Source: Kushneria phosphatilytica
GTDB taxonomy: Bacteria; Pseudomonadota; Gammaproteobacteria; Pseudomonadales; Halomonadaceae
DNA length: 64,000 bases
Direction: 5' to 3'
NCBI RefSeq assembly: GCF_008247605.1
Contig: NZ_CP043420.1
Coordinates: 1,860,001-1,924,000, forward strand
In this document: one piece after another, positions 26,987 through 35,949 of the stretch
Numbering within the stretch: the first letter of the stretch is position 1
Layout: each line of letters opens with the position of its first letter
The notes under the pieces: generated by a model
Databases searched by the model: none
What the model was told of the DNA's origin: nothing
What the model saw: the letters and a program-made list of their open reading frames with translations, nothing else
Program-made: the position numbers and the translations under genes

Positions 26987-27259
26987 GTTAAATGGCGCAG
27001 CCATCAGGAACCTGACCCGGCCCGGGATTTGACTTGAGTTAACGGTGCTGTCTCATGGGAATGCACATCCAAAGACAGATTTGACGACCCGGCGGAAAAA
27101 ATGCCACTGTGGACGTGGATAGGCGCAAGAGGCCTATGGTTGGTTGTCATCGAATCATCGATGTGCCGCTGTATAGTAGTCTTGCCCTACCCTCGCACGA
27201 CCGGGTAGAACCGGCACTCTTTGTACGAATAGCGCATGATGCGCGCAGGAAGATCGAAT

Positions 27260-27463
27260 ATGGCAACTGGCACGGTTAAGTGGTTCAACGACGCCAAGGG
27301 TTATGGCTTCATCGCTCCCAACGACGGCGGTGATGACGTTTTTGCCCATTTCTCTGAAGTCCAGCAGGACGGCTTCAAGTCTCTGCAGGAAGGTCAGAAG
27401 GTTTCCTTCGAGATTACTCAGGGCAAAAAGGGGCTCCAGGCCTCCAACATCCAACCCGAATAA
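27260..27463 (+). CDS. Cold-shock family RNA/DNA-binding protein
   Basis: A 67-residue single-OB-fold protein of the CspA family. It starts [20 protein letters not shown], has RNP1 (KGYGFI, residues 13-18) and RNP2 (DVFAHF, residues 28-33), and ends LQASNIQPE. Such proteins melt RNA structure and act as chaperones or anti-terminators. The start at 27260 (AGGA upstream) gives the family's length; an in-frame ATG at 27236 is less likely. It has its own terminator and no operon partners. Confidence 0.95.
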   Translation: MATGTVKWFNDAKGYGFIAPNDGGDDVFAHFSEVQQDGFKSLQEGQKVSFEITQGKKGLQASNIQPE

Positions 27464-27504
27464 CGCTTTATCCGGACTGATTGTCCGATAATTCGGGAAG
27501 GCAT

Positions 27505-27536
27505 ACAGGGCTCGCTTCGGCGGGCCCTGTTTTTTG
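27505..27536 (+). terminator. Rho-independent terminator of the cold-shock gene
   Basis: Stem acagggc.../...gccctgt with a GC-rich inner loop, followed by seven T residues, 42 bases after the stop codon. Confidence 0.9.
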
Positions 27537-27568
27537 TGCCTGCAGGATGTATCCAGGTGCCAGTTACC

Positions 27569-27733
27569 ATCGCGACTGAAGTCGCTCCTACAAAACCCGA
27601 GCCAGCCGATAAGCGGAAGGCAAGCCAATCGCGGCTAAAGCCCTGTCCGCAGGAGAGCCACTGCCAACCGGCATTTCAACCACTCACACTCACCTCTGCA
27701 AAACCCGACTGCAGCAGCGACTTCAGTCGCGAT
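27569..27733. repeat. REP-like cluster before fliE: copies 6 and 7 flanking a variant
   Basis: Copy 6 (27569-27591) reads atcgcgactgaagtcgctcc plus tac; copy 7 (27711-27733) reads the opposite way with a changed left end (gcagcagcgacttc). Between them 27628-27655, caatcgcggctaaagccctg onward, is a related unit of the other class. This fills most of the 27464-27786 gap. Confidence 0.7.
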
Positions 27734-27786
27734 TACCCGGCCTTTTGTAACAGTGCAACGGTGCTTCTCATGGAGTGAGACTGCCA

Positions 27787-28113
27787 TTACACCTGCATAT
27801 TCATGATGTCCTTGTACGCCGTCATCAGTCGATTACGCACCTGGATGCCCATCTGGAAAGATACGCTGGCCTTCTGCATATCGACCATGACATCGTTGAG
27901 TTCCACGCCGGGATCACCTCGTTCGAAAGCCATGGTTTTGGCCGCCGCAGCCTTCTTCATGCCATCTACACGATCGATGGCATTCTTGAGCTCACCGGCA
28001 AAACTGATGTCATCGGACTGTACGGGCGCTGCCTGCTGCTGGCCACCGGCCTGCTGCGCCACCTGCTGCATCTGTTGAACGAGGGCCTGTAGGCCGGCAC
28101 CTGCAACTGCCAT
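27787..28113 (-). CDS. fliE: Flagellar hook-basal body protein FliE
   Basis: A 108-residue export substrate that joins the MS ring to the rod. The conserved C-terminal half is seen as VELNDVMVDMQKASVSFQMG and RNRLMTAYKDIMNMQV. Length is normal. GGAG precedes the ATG. It is transcribed away from fliF as in enteric bacteria, where fliE is a single-gene unit. Confidence 0.95.
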   Translation of the reverse strand: MAVAGAGLQALVQQMQQVAQQAGGQQQAAPVQSDDISFAGELKNAIDRVDGMKKAAAAKTMAFERGDPGVELNDVMVDMQKASVSFQMGIQVRNRLMTAYKDIMNMQV

Positions 28114-28296
28114 GGTCCACTCCGCTGTTTGTTACGGGAACAGGGTAAAATAATTCCCGATGTAACCAAGTGTCACGGAGCTTATAGCCTGTCGTCGCAA
28201 TGTGATCCGGTCAAATAGTAAGGAAAAGGTCGGCTTTTCAATCCTTCAAAAAAAACTGTACCCGGAATAATGGCGCCATTTCGCCAGCAGCACTTT

Positions 28297-28314
28297 TGCG
28301 CCTGTGCAGGCGCA
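28297..28314. promoter_or_regulatory. Palindrome in the fliE-fliF divergent promoter region
   Basis: tgcgcctg-tg-caggcgca, 8-bp perfect arms with a 2-base centre, lies midway in the 330-base region shared by fliE and fliF. It could be a regulator site. No sigma-28 or clear sigma-54 boxes were found in the region. Confidence 0.35.
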
Positions 28315-28443
28315 GCTGACCATTTGGCGGGTACTACAAGGAAGGCACTTCGTGAAATCGATCGCTCCCCTTATCACTGATTGCAGTCTGGCTCGTCAGC
28401 GTTCGTCCCGTAGCCCCGTTAACGCTCAAAGAGGAAGCCGTCG

Positions 28444-30216
28444 ATGAGTGAAGCCAACGCGACGGCCAATTCATCTCGAGCCTTGCTTGAGCGATTGAAA
28501 GCCAACCCGCGTCTACCGCTGATCATTGCAGTCGCAGCGGTGGCAGCCATTCTGGTAGCACTGCTGCTCTGGGCACGCTCACCCGATTACCGTGTGCTTT
28601 TTTCCAATCTGAGCAATGCCGATGGCGGCACGATTGTCAGTCGCCTGGAACAGATGCAGGTGCCCTACCGGCTCACCTCGGGCGGTCAGGCCATCATGGT
28701 ACCGGCCGACAAGGTCGATCAGGTACGCCTCTCACTGGCAAGTGAAGGGCTCCCCAAGGGAGGCGGCGTCGGTTTCGAACTGATGGACAACCAGTCCTTC
28801 GGCGTCAGCCAGTTCGTGGAGCACGTCAACTATCAACGTGCGCTGGAAGGAGAACTGGCCCGCTCGATCGAATCGATCGACGCTGTACAAACTGCTCGCG
28901 TGCACCTGGCCATGCCGCAGGAATCAGTGTTTGTGCGTGATCGCAAGCAGCCTACTGCTTCGGTCATCCTGACACTCTATCAGGGGCGTGCCATGGGGGA
29001 TGGCCAGGTGAGTGCCATCGCGCACCTGGTATCTTCGAGTGTTACCAATCTGCCGGTCGATGCCGTCACGGTCGTTGATCAGAACGGACGTCTTCTTTCA
29101 CAAGCCGGGTCGGAAGGCGGTAGCGGGCTTGACGACACACAGCTCAAATACACCGCCCAGATTGAACAGAATCTGCGTAACCGCATCGAAACCATTCTGG
29201 CTCCCGTCGTGGGCCGTGAGAACGTTCGTGCGCAGGTCACTGCCAATATCGACTTTTCCAGAGCCGAACATACCAGAGAACAATACGCACCCAATCAGGA
29301 CCCCAATCAGGCTGCCGTTCGCAGCAAGCAGCTCAGTGAAAGTGACCAGCTGGGCGGCAGTGGTATCGGTGGCGTTCCGGGCGCACTGAGCAATCAGCCG
29401 ACGCCTCAGGAAGCTTCCCCGATCCAGAATCAGAATGCGAATAATGGCCAGGGCCAGAATGGCAATAACGGTCAGGGAAATAATAATCAGGGGAACAACC
29501 AGAATAATCAGAACAATAATGGTGCCAACAACGCACAACAGAACGCCATGCCGCGTTCAAGCAACAGCAGCTCAACCATCAACTATGAGCTGGATCGCAC
29601 CATTCGTCATGTCCAGGAAGATTCCGGACGCATTCAACGTCTTTCGGTCGGTGTGGTTGTAGATTATCGCTCTCAAACAGGCGAAGACGGCCAGGTGACC
29701 CAGGTGCCGCTGAGCGATGACCAGATGGCGAAAATTCAGCGTCTGGTGCGTGAGGCTGTCGGCTACTCGGAACAGCGCGGTGATTCGGTAGAAGTCGTCA
29801 ACGCCGAATTCAGTGAAAAGATGGACCCCCAGCCTGCAGCACCCGCCTGGTGGGAGAATCCGCAGCTGATCTCGCTGGCCATGACCCTCGGTCGATACCT
29901 GCTGATCGCACTGGTGGCCTTTATCCTCTGGCGCAAGCTGATCAAGCCTCTGCTGGATCGCCAGCGTGAGAGCCTGGCCCCGGCCACCGCGGGAGGGGGC
30001 GCCAGCGGTACCTTCTCTACTGTTGCAGGTGATGATGAAGACGGCGAAGCCGGTGAAGATGATGAAGCCGAATTCAACCGCAACATGGCAGAGATGGCCC
30101 GCAAGCGGCAGCGCAAGGTCTACGACAGCCAGCTGTCGGAGGCACAGGAGCGCGCCAAGGAAGACCCCCGTCTGGTAGCGATGATTCTCAGAGGCTGGAT
30201 GAATGGCAAAGACTAG
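28444..30216 (+). CDS. fliF: Flagellar MS-ring protein FliF
   Basis: A 590-residue inner-membrane ring protein, the base on which the motor is built. TM helices are at about residues 20-42 and 472-494; the ring-building motifs are in between (GVGFELMDNQSFGVSQFVEH, ARVHLAMPQESVFVRD). The C-terminal cytoplasmic tail, which binds FliG, is present (ERAKEDPRLVAMILRGWM). A stretch of about 45 residues (326-370) of almost only Asn, Gln and Gly lies in the periplasmic part where other FliF proteins have a variable loop. First gene of fliFGHIJKLMNOPQR; GAGGAAG stands before the ATG. Confidence 0.96.
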   Translation: MSEANATANSSRALLERLKANPRLPLIIAVAAVAAILVALLLWARSPDYRVLFSNLSNADGGTIVSRLEQMQVPYRLTSGGQAIMVPADKVDQVRLSLASEGLPKGGGVGFELMDNQSFGVSQFVEHVNYQRALEGELARSIESIDAVQTARVHLAMPQESVFVRDRKQPTASVILTLYQGRAMGDGQVSAIAHLVSSSVTNLPVDAVTVVDQNGRLLSQAGSEGGSGLDDTQLKYTAQIEQNLRNRIETILAPVVGRENVRAQVTANIDFSRAEHTREQYAPNQDPNQAAVRSKQLSESDQLGGSGIGGVPGALSNQPTPQEASPIQNQNANNGQGQNGNNGQGNNNQGNNQNNQNNNGANNAQQNAMPRSSNSSSTINYELDRTIRHVQEDSGRIQRLSVGVVVDYRSQTGEDGQVTQVPLSDDQMAKIQRLVREAVGYSEQRGDSVEVVNAEFSEKMDPQPAAPAWWENPQLISLAMTLGRYLLIALVAFILWRKLIKPLLDRQRESLAPATAGGGASGTFSTVAGDDEDGEAGEDDEAEFNRNMAEMARKRQRKVYDSQLSEAQERAKEDPRLVAMILRGWMNGKD

Positions 30217-31207
30217 TTTCAATGAAGCCGGGGTCGAACGCAGCGCCCTGCTGCTGATGGCACTCGATGAAGATACGGCAGCCGAGGTCTTCAAAAGCCT
30301 GGCGCCCCGGGAGGTCCAGCAGATCGGTATGGCCATGGCAAGCCTCGGCCAAGTATCGATGGAGCGCATGAGTGAGGTGATCAAGCAGTTCAACGAGGAA
30401 CTGGGCCAGTACGATGCCATCAGCATGCACTCCAGCGACCATATCCGTGCGGTGTTGGTCAAGGCCATGGGAGAAGAACGCGCCTCCAGCCTGCTGGAAG
30501 ATATCTTCGAGTCCAATCAGGATAATGGCATCGATGCGCTTAACCTGATGGAGCCCAGTGTGGTCGCCGAGATGATCCGCGATGAACATCCGCAGATCAT
30601 TGCCACCATCATGGTCCACCTGGAGCGTGGTCAGGCCTCCGATGTTCTCGCACTGTTCGATGATGGTTTACGCAACGATGTGGTCATGCGCATTGCGACC
30701 TTCAGTGGCGTGCAGCCAGCAGCGCTGCAGGAACTGACCGAAGTGCTGGGCGGTCTGCTGGAAGGTCAGAATCTCAAGCGCGCCAAGATGGGGGGTATTC
30801 GTACTGCGGCGGAAATCCTCAACCTGATGAATTCCACTCAGGAAGAGAGCGTGCTCGACAGCGTACGCAATTACGACGAAAACATTGCGCAGCAGATCAT
30901 CGACGAGATGTTTGTCTTCGACAATCTGGCCGATGTCGACGATCGCAGTATCAAGCGCATCCTGCAGGATATCGATACCAACTCGCTGGTTATCGCGCTC
31001 AAGGGCGCACCGGAAGAAGTCCGCGATCGTTTCACCGCCAACATGTCCAGTCGTGCTGCCGAAATGCTGCTCGAAGACATGCAGATGCGCGGGCCGATTC
31101 GTCTCTCCCAGGTGGAAGCCGAGCAGAAGAATATTCTTACGCTGGTCAAGCGGTTGGCGGATGCCGGCGAAGTAGCACTGGGAGGCGGCGACGACGCCTA
31201 TGTCTGA
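30203..31207 (+). CDS. fliG: Flagellar motor switch protein FliG
   Basis: A 334-residue C-ring protein that couples stator force to the rotor. N-terminal FliF-binding part, middle EHPQI segment (RDEHPQIIATIMVHLE) and the C-terminal charged helix region (DDRSIKRILQDIDTNSLVIA) with the torque residues are all visible. It overlaps the end of fliF by 14 bases and the start of fliH by 8, indicating tight coupling. Confidence 0.96.
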   Translation: MAKTSFNEAGVERSALLLMALDEDTAAEVFKSLAPREVQQIGMAMASLGQVSMERMSEVIKQFNEELGQYDAISMHSSDHIRAVLVKAMGEERASSLLEDIFESNQDNGIDALNLMEPSVVAEMIRDEHPQIIATIMVHLERGQASDVLALFDDGLRNDVVMRIATFSGVQPAALQELTEVLGGLLEGQNLKRAKMGGIRTAAEILNLMNSTQEESVLDSVRNYDENIAQQIIDEMFVFDNLADVDDRSIKRILQDIDTNSLVIALKGAPEEVRDRFTANMSSRAAEMLLEDMQMRGPIRLSQVEAEQKNILTLVKRLADAGEVALGGGDDAYV

Positions 31208-31916
31208 TCGTACGCACAACGATCGCAACGCCCATTGGCAGCGCTGGGAAATGGGTCAGCTTGAGCGACGCCAGTCGCGCCGCCAGGGCGATATTGATGC
31301 TGGCCGTCAATCTCAGGCAACCAGTGACGAGCTGCAACGCCGCAAGGAGGATGAATTCCGGCGGCAGGCAGTGGAACGCGGTTTCGAAGAGGGGCACTCG
31401 AGTGGTTACGAGACCGGCCATGGCGAGGGGTACGCGGCGGGTTACCAGGCCGGACTCGATCAGGCACTGGCCGATCATCAGGCACGCCTGGATGAAGAGC
31501 TGCAAACCACCCTGGAGCCCATGGCACGTTTGGCGCGTCATTTCGAACGCGCCATTTCACAGCTTGATGACGATGTCGCATATGCCCTGGTCGAACTGGC
31601 ACTGGAAACCGGTCGTCAACTTGCAGGTAGACAACTGGAGCTGGCACCGGAACATATTCTCGATGACATCGAGGCCCTGATTGCAGCCGAACCGACGCTG
31701 AGTGGGTCACCCACCCTTTGCGTGCATCCTGATGATCTGGTGCTGGTACAACGGGAACTGGGCAATATGCTCAGCGATATCGGTTGGCAGCTGCGTGCCG
31801 AGCAGTCACTGGAGCCGGGTGATTGTCGCGTTGAGACAGAGCAACGCGAAATCGACGGCAGTCGTACCGACCGCTGGGAACGTCTGAGACACGCAGTCGG
31901 CCACGGCAAGCATTGA
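31200..31916 (+). CDS. fliH: Flagellar export ATPase regulator FliH
   Basis: A 238-residue peripheral stator-like protein that holds the FliI ATPase. It has a charged N-terminus, then GxxxG-type repeats in the middle ([20 protein letters not shown]), typical of FliH, and the C-terminal domain that binds FliI ([16 protein letters not shown]). It overlaps fliG by 8 bases and precedes fliI by 10. Confidence 0.93.
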   Translation: MSDRTHNDRNAHWQRWEMGQLERRQSRRQGDIDAGRQSQATSDELQRRKEDEFRRQAVERGFEEGHSSGYETGHGEGYAAGYQAGLDQALADHQARLDEELQTTLEPMARLARHFERAISQLDDDVAYALVELALETGRQLAGRQLELAPEHILDDIEALIAAEPTLSGSPTLCVHPDDLVLVQRELGNMLSDIGWQLRAEQSLEPGDCRVETEQREIDGSRTDRWERLRHAVGHGKH

Positions 31917-31926
31917 GGAACAGACC

Positions 31927-33306
31927 ATGACCACGGATGCCATCCTGCTCAATCGCTGGCGTCGTACGCTCAATGTTGCGGCCGGTCGTGCTGCTCGGGT
32001 CTCTCCCTGGCGTGAGCGAGGACGGCTGACTCGGGCGACCGGCCTGGTACTCGAGGCCATTGGTCTTAAGCTGCCCCTGGGCAGCAGCGTGATTGTCGAA
32101 CTCGCCGATGGCCAGGGCGAAGCGGAAGCCGAAGTGGTCGGCTTTACCGGCGACAAGCTTTTTCTGATGCCCCTCGTGGAAACATCCGGCCTGGTGCCAG
32201 GCGCTCGGGTCTGGCCAGCCAACCCGAGACCGGGCGATACCACGGCCGCCAGCCAGCGTCTACCTGTGGGGGAAAGCCTGTTGGGCCGGGTTGTCGATGC
32301 TCGCGGGCGAATTCTGGATGGCCGAGGCCCGCTGGAAGAGCCCGATCACGCCTCGCTTAACGCGCCCATCCTCAACCCATTGCAGCGGGCGCCGATAGAA
32401 GAAGTACTGGATGTTGGAGTACGCGCCATCAATGCCCTGCTGACAGTAGGTCGTGGGCAACGGCTTGGCCTGTTTGCCGGGTCCGGGGTCGGCAAGAGTG
32501 TTCTTTTGGGCATGATGGCACGGTATACCCAGGCCGATATCATCGTGGTCGGACTGATTGGTGAGCGTGGCCGTGAGGTCAAGGATTTCATCGAGAACAT
32601 CCTCGGCGAGGAAGGCCTACGGCGTTCCGTGGTCGTGGCTGCGCCAGCGGACAATTCACCGCTGCTCCGCCTGCAGGGCGCCGCCTATGCCACGCGATTG
32701 GCGGAAGACTTCCGCGACAAGGGCAAGAATGTTCTGTTGATCATGGACTCGCTGACCCGTTACGCCATGGCCCAGCGTGAGATTGCTCTGGCAATCGGTG
32801 AGCCGCCGGCCACCAAGGGCTATCCCCCCTCGGTATTCGCGCGTCTGCCAGCGCTGGTCGAACGCGCCGGTAACGATGCGCCCGGCAAGGGCTCCATCAC
32901 GGCCTTTTATACCGTACTGACGGAAGGCGATGATCAGCAGGATCCGATTGCCGATGCCGCCCGCGCCATTCTGGACGGTCACTTTGTGCTGTCGCGCAGG
33001 TTGGCAGAAGCCGGTCACTATCCTGCCATCGATATCGAAGCCTCGATTAGCCGGGCCATGACCGCGCTTATCGATGAAACACATTTCGAACGCATCAAGT
33101 ATTTTAAACAAATGATGTCCCGCTATCAGCGCAACCGGGACCTGATCAGTGTCGGCGCCTATGCCGCCGGCAGCGATCCCCTGCTCGATCAGGCGATTCG
33201 TCTCTATCCGGAGCTGGAAAGGTTTCTGCAGCAACGCATGTCAGAACGCGCCGATTTCGATACATCACTCGAACAACTCAGGCAGCTGATACCGCTCGCC
33301 GGCTGA
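31927..33306 (+). CDS. fliI: Flagellum-specific export ATPase FliI
   Basis: A 459-residue ATPase of the F1-beta family that unloads chaperone-substrate complexes at the export gate. Walker A AGSGVGKS is at about 183-190, Walker B is [14 protein letters not shown] and the export-ATPase signature [16 protein letters not shown] is present. Complete and of normal length. Confidence 0.96.
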   Translation: MTTDAILLNRWRRTLNVAAGRAARVSPWRERGRLTRATGLVLEAIGLKLPLGSSVIVELADGQGEAEAEVVGFTGDKLFLMPLVETSGLVPGARVWPANPRPGDTTAASQRLPVGESLLGRVVDARGRILDGRGPLEEPDHASLNAPILNPLQRAPIEEVLDVGVRAINALLTVGRGQRLGLFAGSGVGKSVLLGMMARYTQADIIVVGLIGERGREVKDFIENILGEEGLRRSVVVAAPADNSPLLRLQGAAYATRLAEDFRDKGKNVLLIMDSLTRYAMAQREIALAIGEPPATKGYPPSVFARLPALVERAGNDAPGKGSITAFYTVLTEGDDQQDPIADAARAILDGHFVLSRRLAEAGHYPAIDIEASISRAMTALIDETHFERIKYFKQMMSRYQRNRDLISVGAYAAGSDPLLDQAIRLYPELERFLQQRMSERADFDTSLEQLRQLIPLAG

Positions 33307-33342
33307 GTGTCATGTAGTGCAATTTCGTGAGTTTCAAACGAC

Positions 33343-33792
33343 ATGTCGAATCGTAACTCTTCACTGGATACCCTGATCGAACTGGCCCGCGAACACCGTG
33401 ATGGTGCCGCGAAGGTGCTGGGAGAACTGCGCAACTCGCATCAGCGCAGCCATCAGCAACTCGACTCTCTGGAGCATTATCGCGAAGAGTATCGTCGTCA
33501 GTTCGAAGCGGCCATGGCCAACGGGATCAGCATGGCGGCACTGCAGAACTATCAGCGATTCATGCTCTCGCTGGATCAGGCTATCGAGCATCAGCGTCAA
33601 CAGGTCAATCGCAGTGAAGGTCGCGTCGAAAAGGGCGTGACGGACTGGCAGCGACAGCAGCAGCGCGTCAACGCCTACGACGTTCTGGCTACCCGTCGGC
33701 TCGAGGAAGAGCGACAGGCCAGCAATCGGCGTGAGCAGCGCCAAACCGATGAATTCGCCAGTCGCGCCAGTGCCGCGATGGGTGGTTTCTGA
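33343..33792 (+). CDS. fliJ: Flagellar export chaperone FliJ
   Basis: A 149-residue protein predicted as an antiparallel coiled coil throughout (SHQQLDSLEHYREEYRRQFE, RLEEERQASNRREQRQTDE). FliJ inserts into the FliI ring and contacts FlhA, and recycles late chaperones. Identification rests on size, coiled coil and position between fliI and fliK. Confidence 0.9.
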   Translation: MSNRNSSLDTLIELAREHRDGAAKVLGELRNSHQRSHQQLDSLEHYREEYRRQFEAAMANGISMAALQNYQRFMLSLDQAIEHQRQQVNRSEGRVEKGVTDWQRQQQRVNAYDVLATRRLEEERQASNRREQRQTDEFASRASAAMGGF

Positions 33793-33810
33793 ACCTAAGG
33801 GAATACCGGT

Positions 33811-35265
33811 GTGACCACATCGATTTCTTCACTCAGCCCGACCAAAACCACCAACGCGCCCTCCTCGACCGTCTCCGGTCAGCCGGGTGGCGAAGGCGAT
33901 TTCAAGGCGATGCTCACTCAGCAGCAACAGTCCGGTAGCAAGAACGACGCGAAAACTGCCGAGACAACCCAGGCCTCCGCCAGGAAGACGTCCCGGTCCG
34001 AGACCGAGCACAACACTCGTCATGACCAGCCGACAACCGGCAAAAGCGATACCGGTGGCGAAACAACACCACAGTCGGCGCATGAGCTTACTGCGAATCG
34101 GCATGCTTCGGCCGGCAAGCAAACGCGCAGCAATGCTCATGATCCGGCTGGCACGCTGCAACAGCTGGCCGCCAGGCATGAAGGCAAAAACACGCCCCGA
34201 AACGAAGACGCTGCCGCTGCCGATCGGGCCCATGAGCACGCGCGCCCGGATGCCAGCGACAAGGCTGCATTGGCAAGGCACATCAAAAAACTGCCGGACG
34301 ACGCTCATGTAGCGACTGAGATGACAGGCCGACACGATAATCGGCTACAGTCTGCTTCCCGCACGGTCAATGACAAGGGTGAGGAACGTCGAGCGCACGA
34401 TGACGACACTTCCATCGATGGTTCCGCTGTCCTTGCCACACTGACTGGAGCACAGCAGGAAGTTACTGCCCGACCGTCAGCACATGGCGAGCACAGCAGC
34501 AACGACCACCAGCGTGGCAGCACACTGTCTCGTCAGGCATTGGCTGCCAGTCTGCAGAGTGCTGGTGACCAGGGTAAGGGCCATCAGGGCGAACTCAAGG
34601 CTGATGGCCGATTGCTCAATGCTGTTGACACTGCCATGGCCAATGGCAGTGATCAGCGTACGTCCTGGTTGAATGCACTGGATAGCAGCGATGGTTCAGC
34701 CGGCGGACGATTCTCCCTGCATGCAACCGGACTGCAGGGCGCCGATGGGTCGAGTACAGCGTTCATGGCCCAGAACACGACGCCCGTCATGCAGACCGCT
34801 GGCGCTACGCCACAGCCGGTGCTGACCGCCACGCTGACCCCTCAGCTACAGACAGAAGGCTGGAATCAGGCCTTCAATCAGCAGGTGATGCGACTCAATC
34901 ATCAGGGTGGTGGCAGCGCCGAGCTGCATCTCAACCCACCGGATCTGGGTCAACTCCAGCTGAGTCTCAAACTGGGCGATCAACAGGCCCAACTGCATGT
35001 CATGTCGCCTCACGCTCATGTGCGAGCAGCCGTAGAGGCTGCCATGCCACAGCTGCGTGATGCCTTCTCGGCCAGCGGCATCGAACTGGGTCAGACCTCG
35101 GTCAGCGATCAGGGAGCACAACAGCAGCAATCGGGCTCGCAATCCGGTCAACCCAATCGTGCAGGTAGCCTCAGTGGCAACGCCCTGTTCGGTGGCAGTG
35201 ATGAAACCATTGTCATTGATGCATCGAATGGCCGACCTGTCAGTGGTATCGACCTGTTCGCCTGA
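33811..35265 (+). CDS. fliK: Flagellar hook-length control protein FliK
   Basis: A 484-residue secreted ruler protein. The first 340 residues are low in hydrophobics and rich in Gln, Ser, Thr, His and Ala, as is usual. The C-terminal Flg_hook domain (about 350-450) shows LHLNPPDLGQLQLSLKLGD and PQLRDAFSASGIELGQTSV, the part that switches FlhB specificity. It starts with GTG at 33811. A 185-base gap separates it from fliL. Confidence 0.92.
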   Translation: MTTSISSLSPTKTTNAPSSTVSGQPGGEGDFKAMLTQQQQSGSKNDAKTAETTQASARKTSRSETEHNTRHDQPTTGKSDTGGETTPQSAHELTANRHASAGKQTRSNAHDPAGTLQQLAARHEGKNTPRNEDAAAADRAHEHARPDASDKAALARHIKKLPDDAHVATEMTGRHDNRLQSASRTVNDKGEERRAHDDDTSIDGSAVLATLTGAQQEVTARPSAHGEHSSNDHQRGSTLSRQALAASLQSAGDQGKGHQGELKADGRLLNAVDTAMANGSDQRTSWLNALDSSDGSAGGRFSLHATGLQGADGSSTAFMAQNTTPVMQTAGATPQPVLTATLTPQLQTEGWNQAFNQQVMRLNHQGGGSAELHLNPPDLGQLQLSLKLGDQQAQLHVMSPHAHVRAAVEAAMPQLRDAFSASGIELGQTSVSDQGAQQQQSGSQSGQPNRAGSLSGNALFGGSDETIVIDASNGRPVSGIDLFA

Positions 35266-35450
35266 AAGGTGCTTGCATCCCGGGTCAACCAAAGCACCGA
35301 GTTGACCCCCCTGGATAGCGCTATTTGATCCATCATCGTCGGATACGCAACGTAACATGGCAGCCGACGGTAACCCGGTGCTCGGGAGACGCCTCAATGT
35401 TGACCCGAGCACCACCCACCGCCCTGTTGACTCTTTTCGGAACCCTGGTG

Positions 35451-35939
35451 ATGGCCACAATGACCGATGCTTCGGCAACTCCTGCCCGTAAACGCCCTGC
35501 CTGGTGGCTGATTGCACTGCTACTGATTATTGCGATCGGTGCCGGCGTGGCCGGTGGCTGGTATTTCCTCGGGGGCAGCGATAGCGCTGTTGCCACTACC
35601 GAAGAGACCAAACCCGCGCCCCCTCCCGCGCCGGTTTTCGTGGAACTCAAGCCGTTCACCGTCAATGTCGGTGAGGACAGCGGCCGGGTGCTGTATACAG
35701 GCATCACCCTGCAGACCAGTGATGATGCCTCCGCTACGCGACTCAACACTCATATGCCCGAGGTCCGCAACCGCATTCTGATGGTGCTGACCAGTCACGA
35801 CGCCGACAGCCTGACCAGCGCCTCCGGAAAGCAGGCGCTGGCTAAAGAAATCGTCTCGGCATTCGACCAGCCGTTCGACGATGGCCAGACAAGGGCCGAG
35901 GTCACTCAGGCTCTGTTCACCGATTTTATTGTGCAGTGA
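35451..35939 (+). CDS. fliL: Flagellar basal body-associated protein FliL
   Basis: A 162-residue single-pass membrane protein near the stators. TM segment WWLIALLLIIAIGAGVAGGW, then a Pro-rich linker (KPAPPPAPVFVELKPF) and the periplasmic domain ending EVTQALFTDFIVQ, a typical FliL end. The frame opens at 35325; I chose ATG 35451 with GGAA 9 bases upstream; ATG 35460 is also possible. Confidence 0.92.
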   Translation: MATMTDASATPARKRPAWWLIALLLIIAIGAGVAGGWYFLGGSDSAVATTEETKPAPPPAPVFVELKPFTVNVGEDSGRVLYTGITLQTSDDASATRLNTHMPEVRNRILMVLTSHDADSLTSASGKQALAKEIVSAFDQPFDDGQTRAEVTQALFTDFIVQ

Positions 35940-35949
35940 TGTGACGCCC

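Noticed and set aside
29572..30516. 314-codon ORF antisense to fliF and fliG
   Set aside because: Shadow of two well-supported genes; no recognisable motif.
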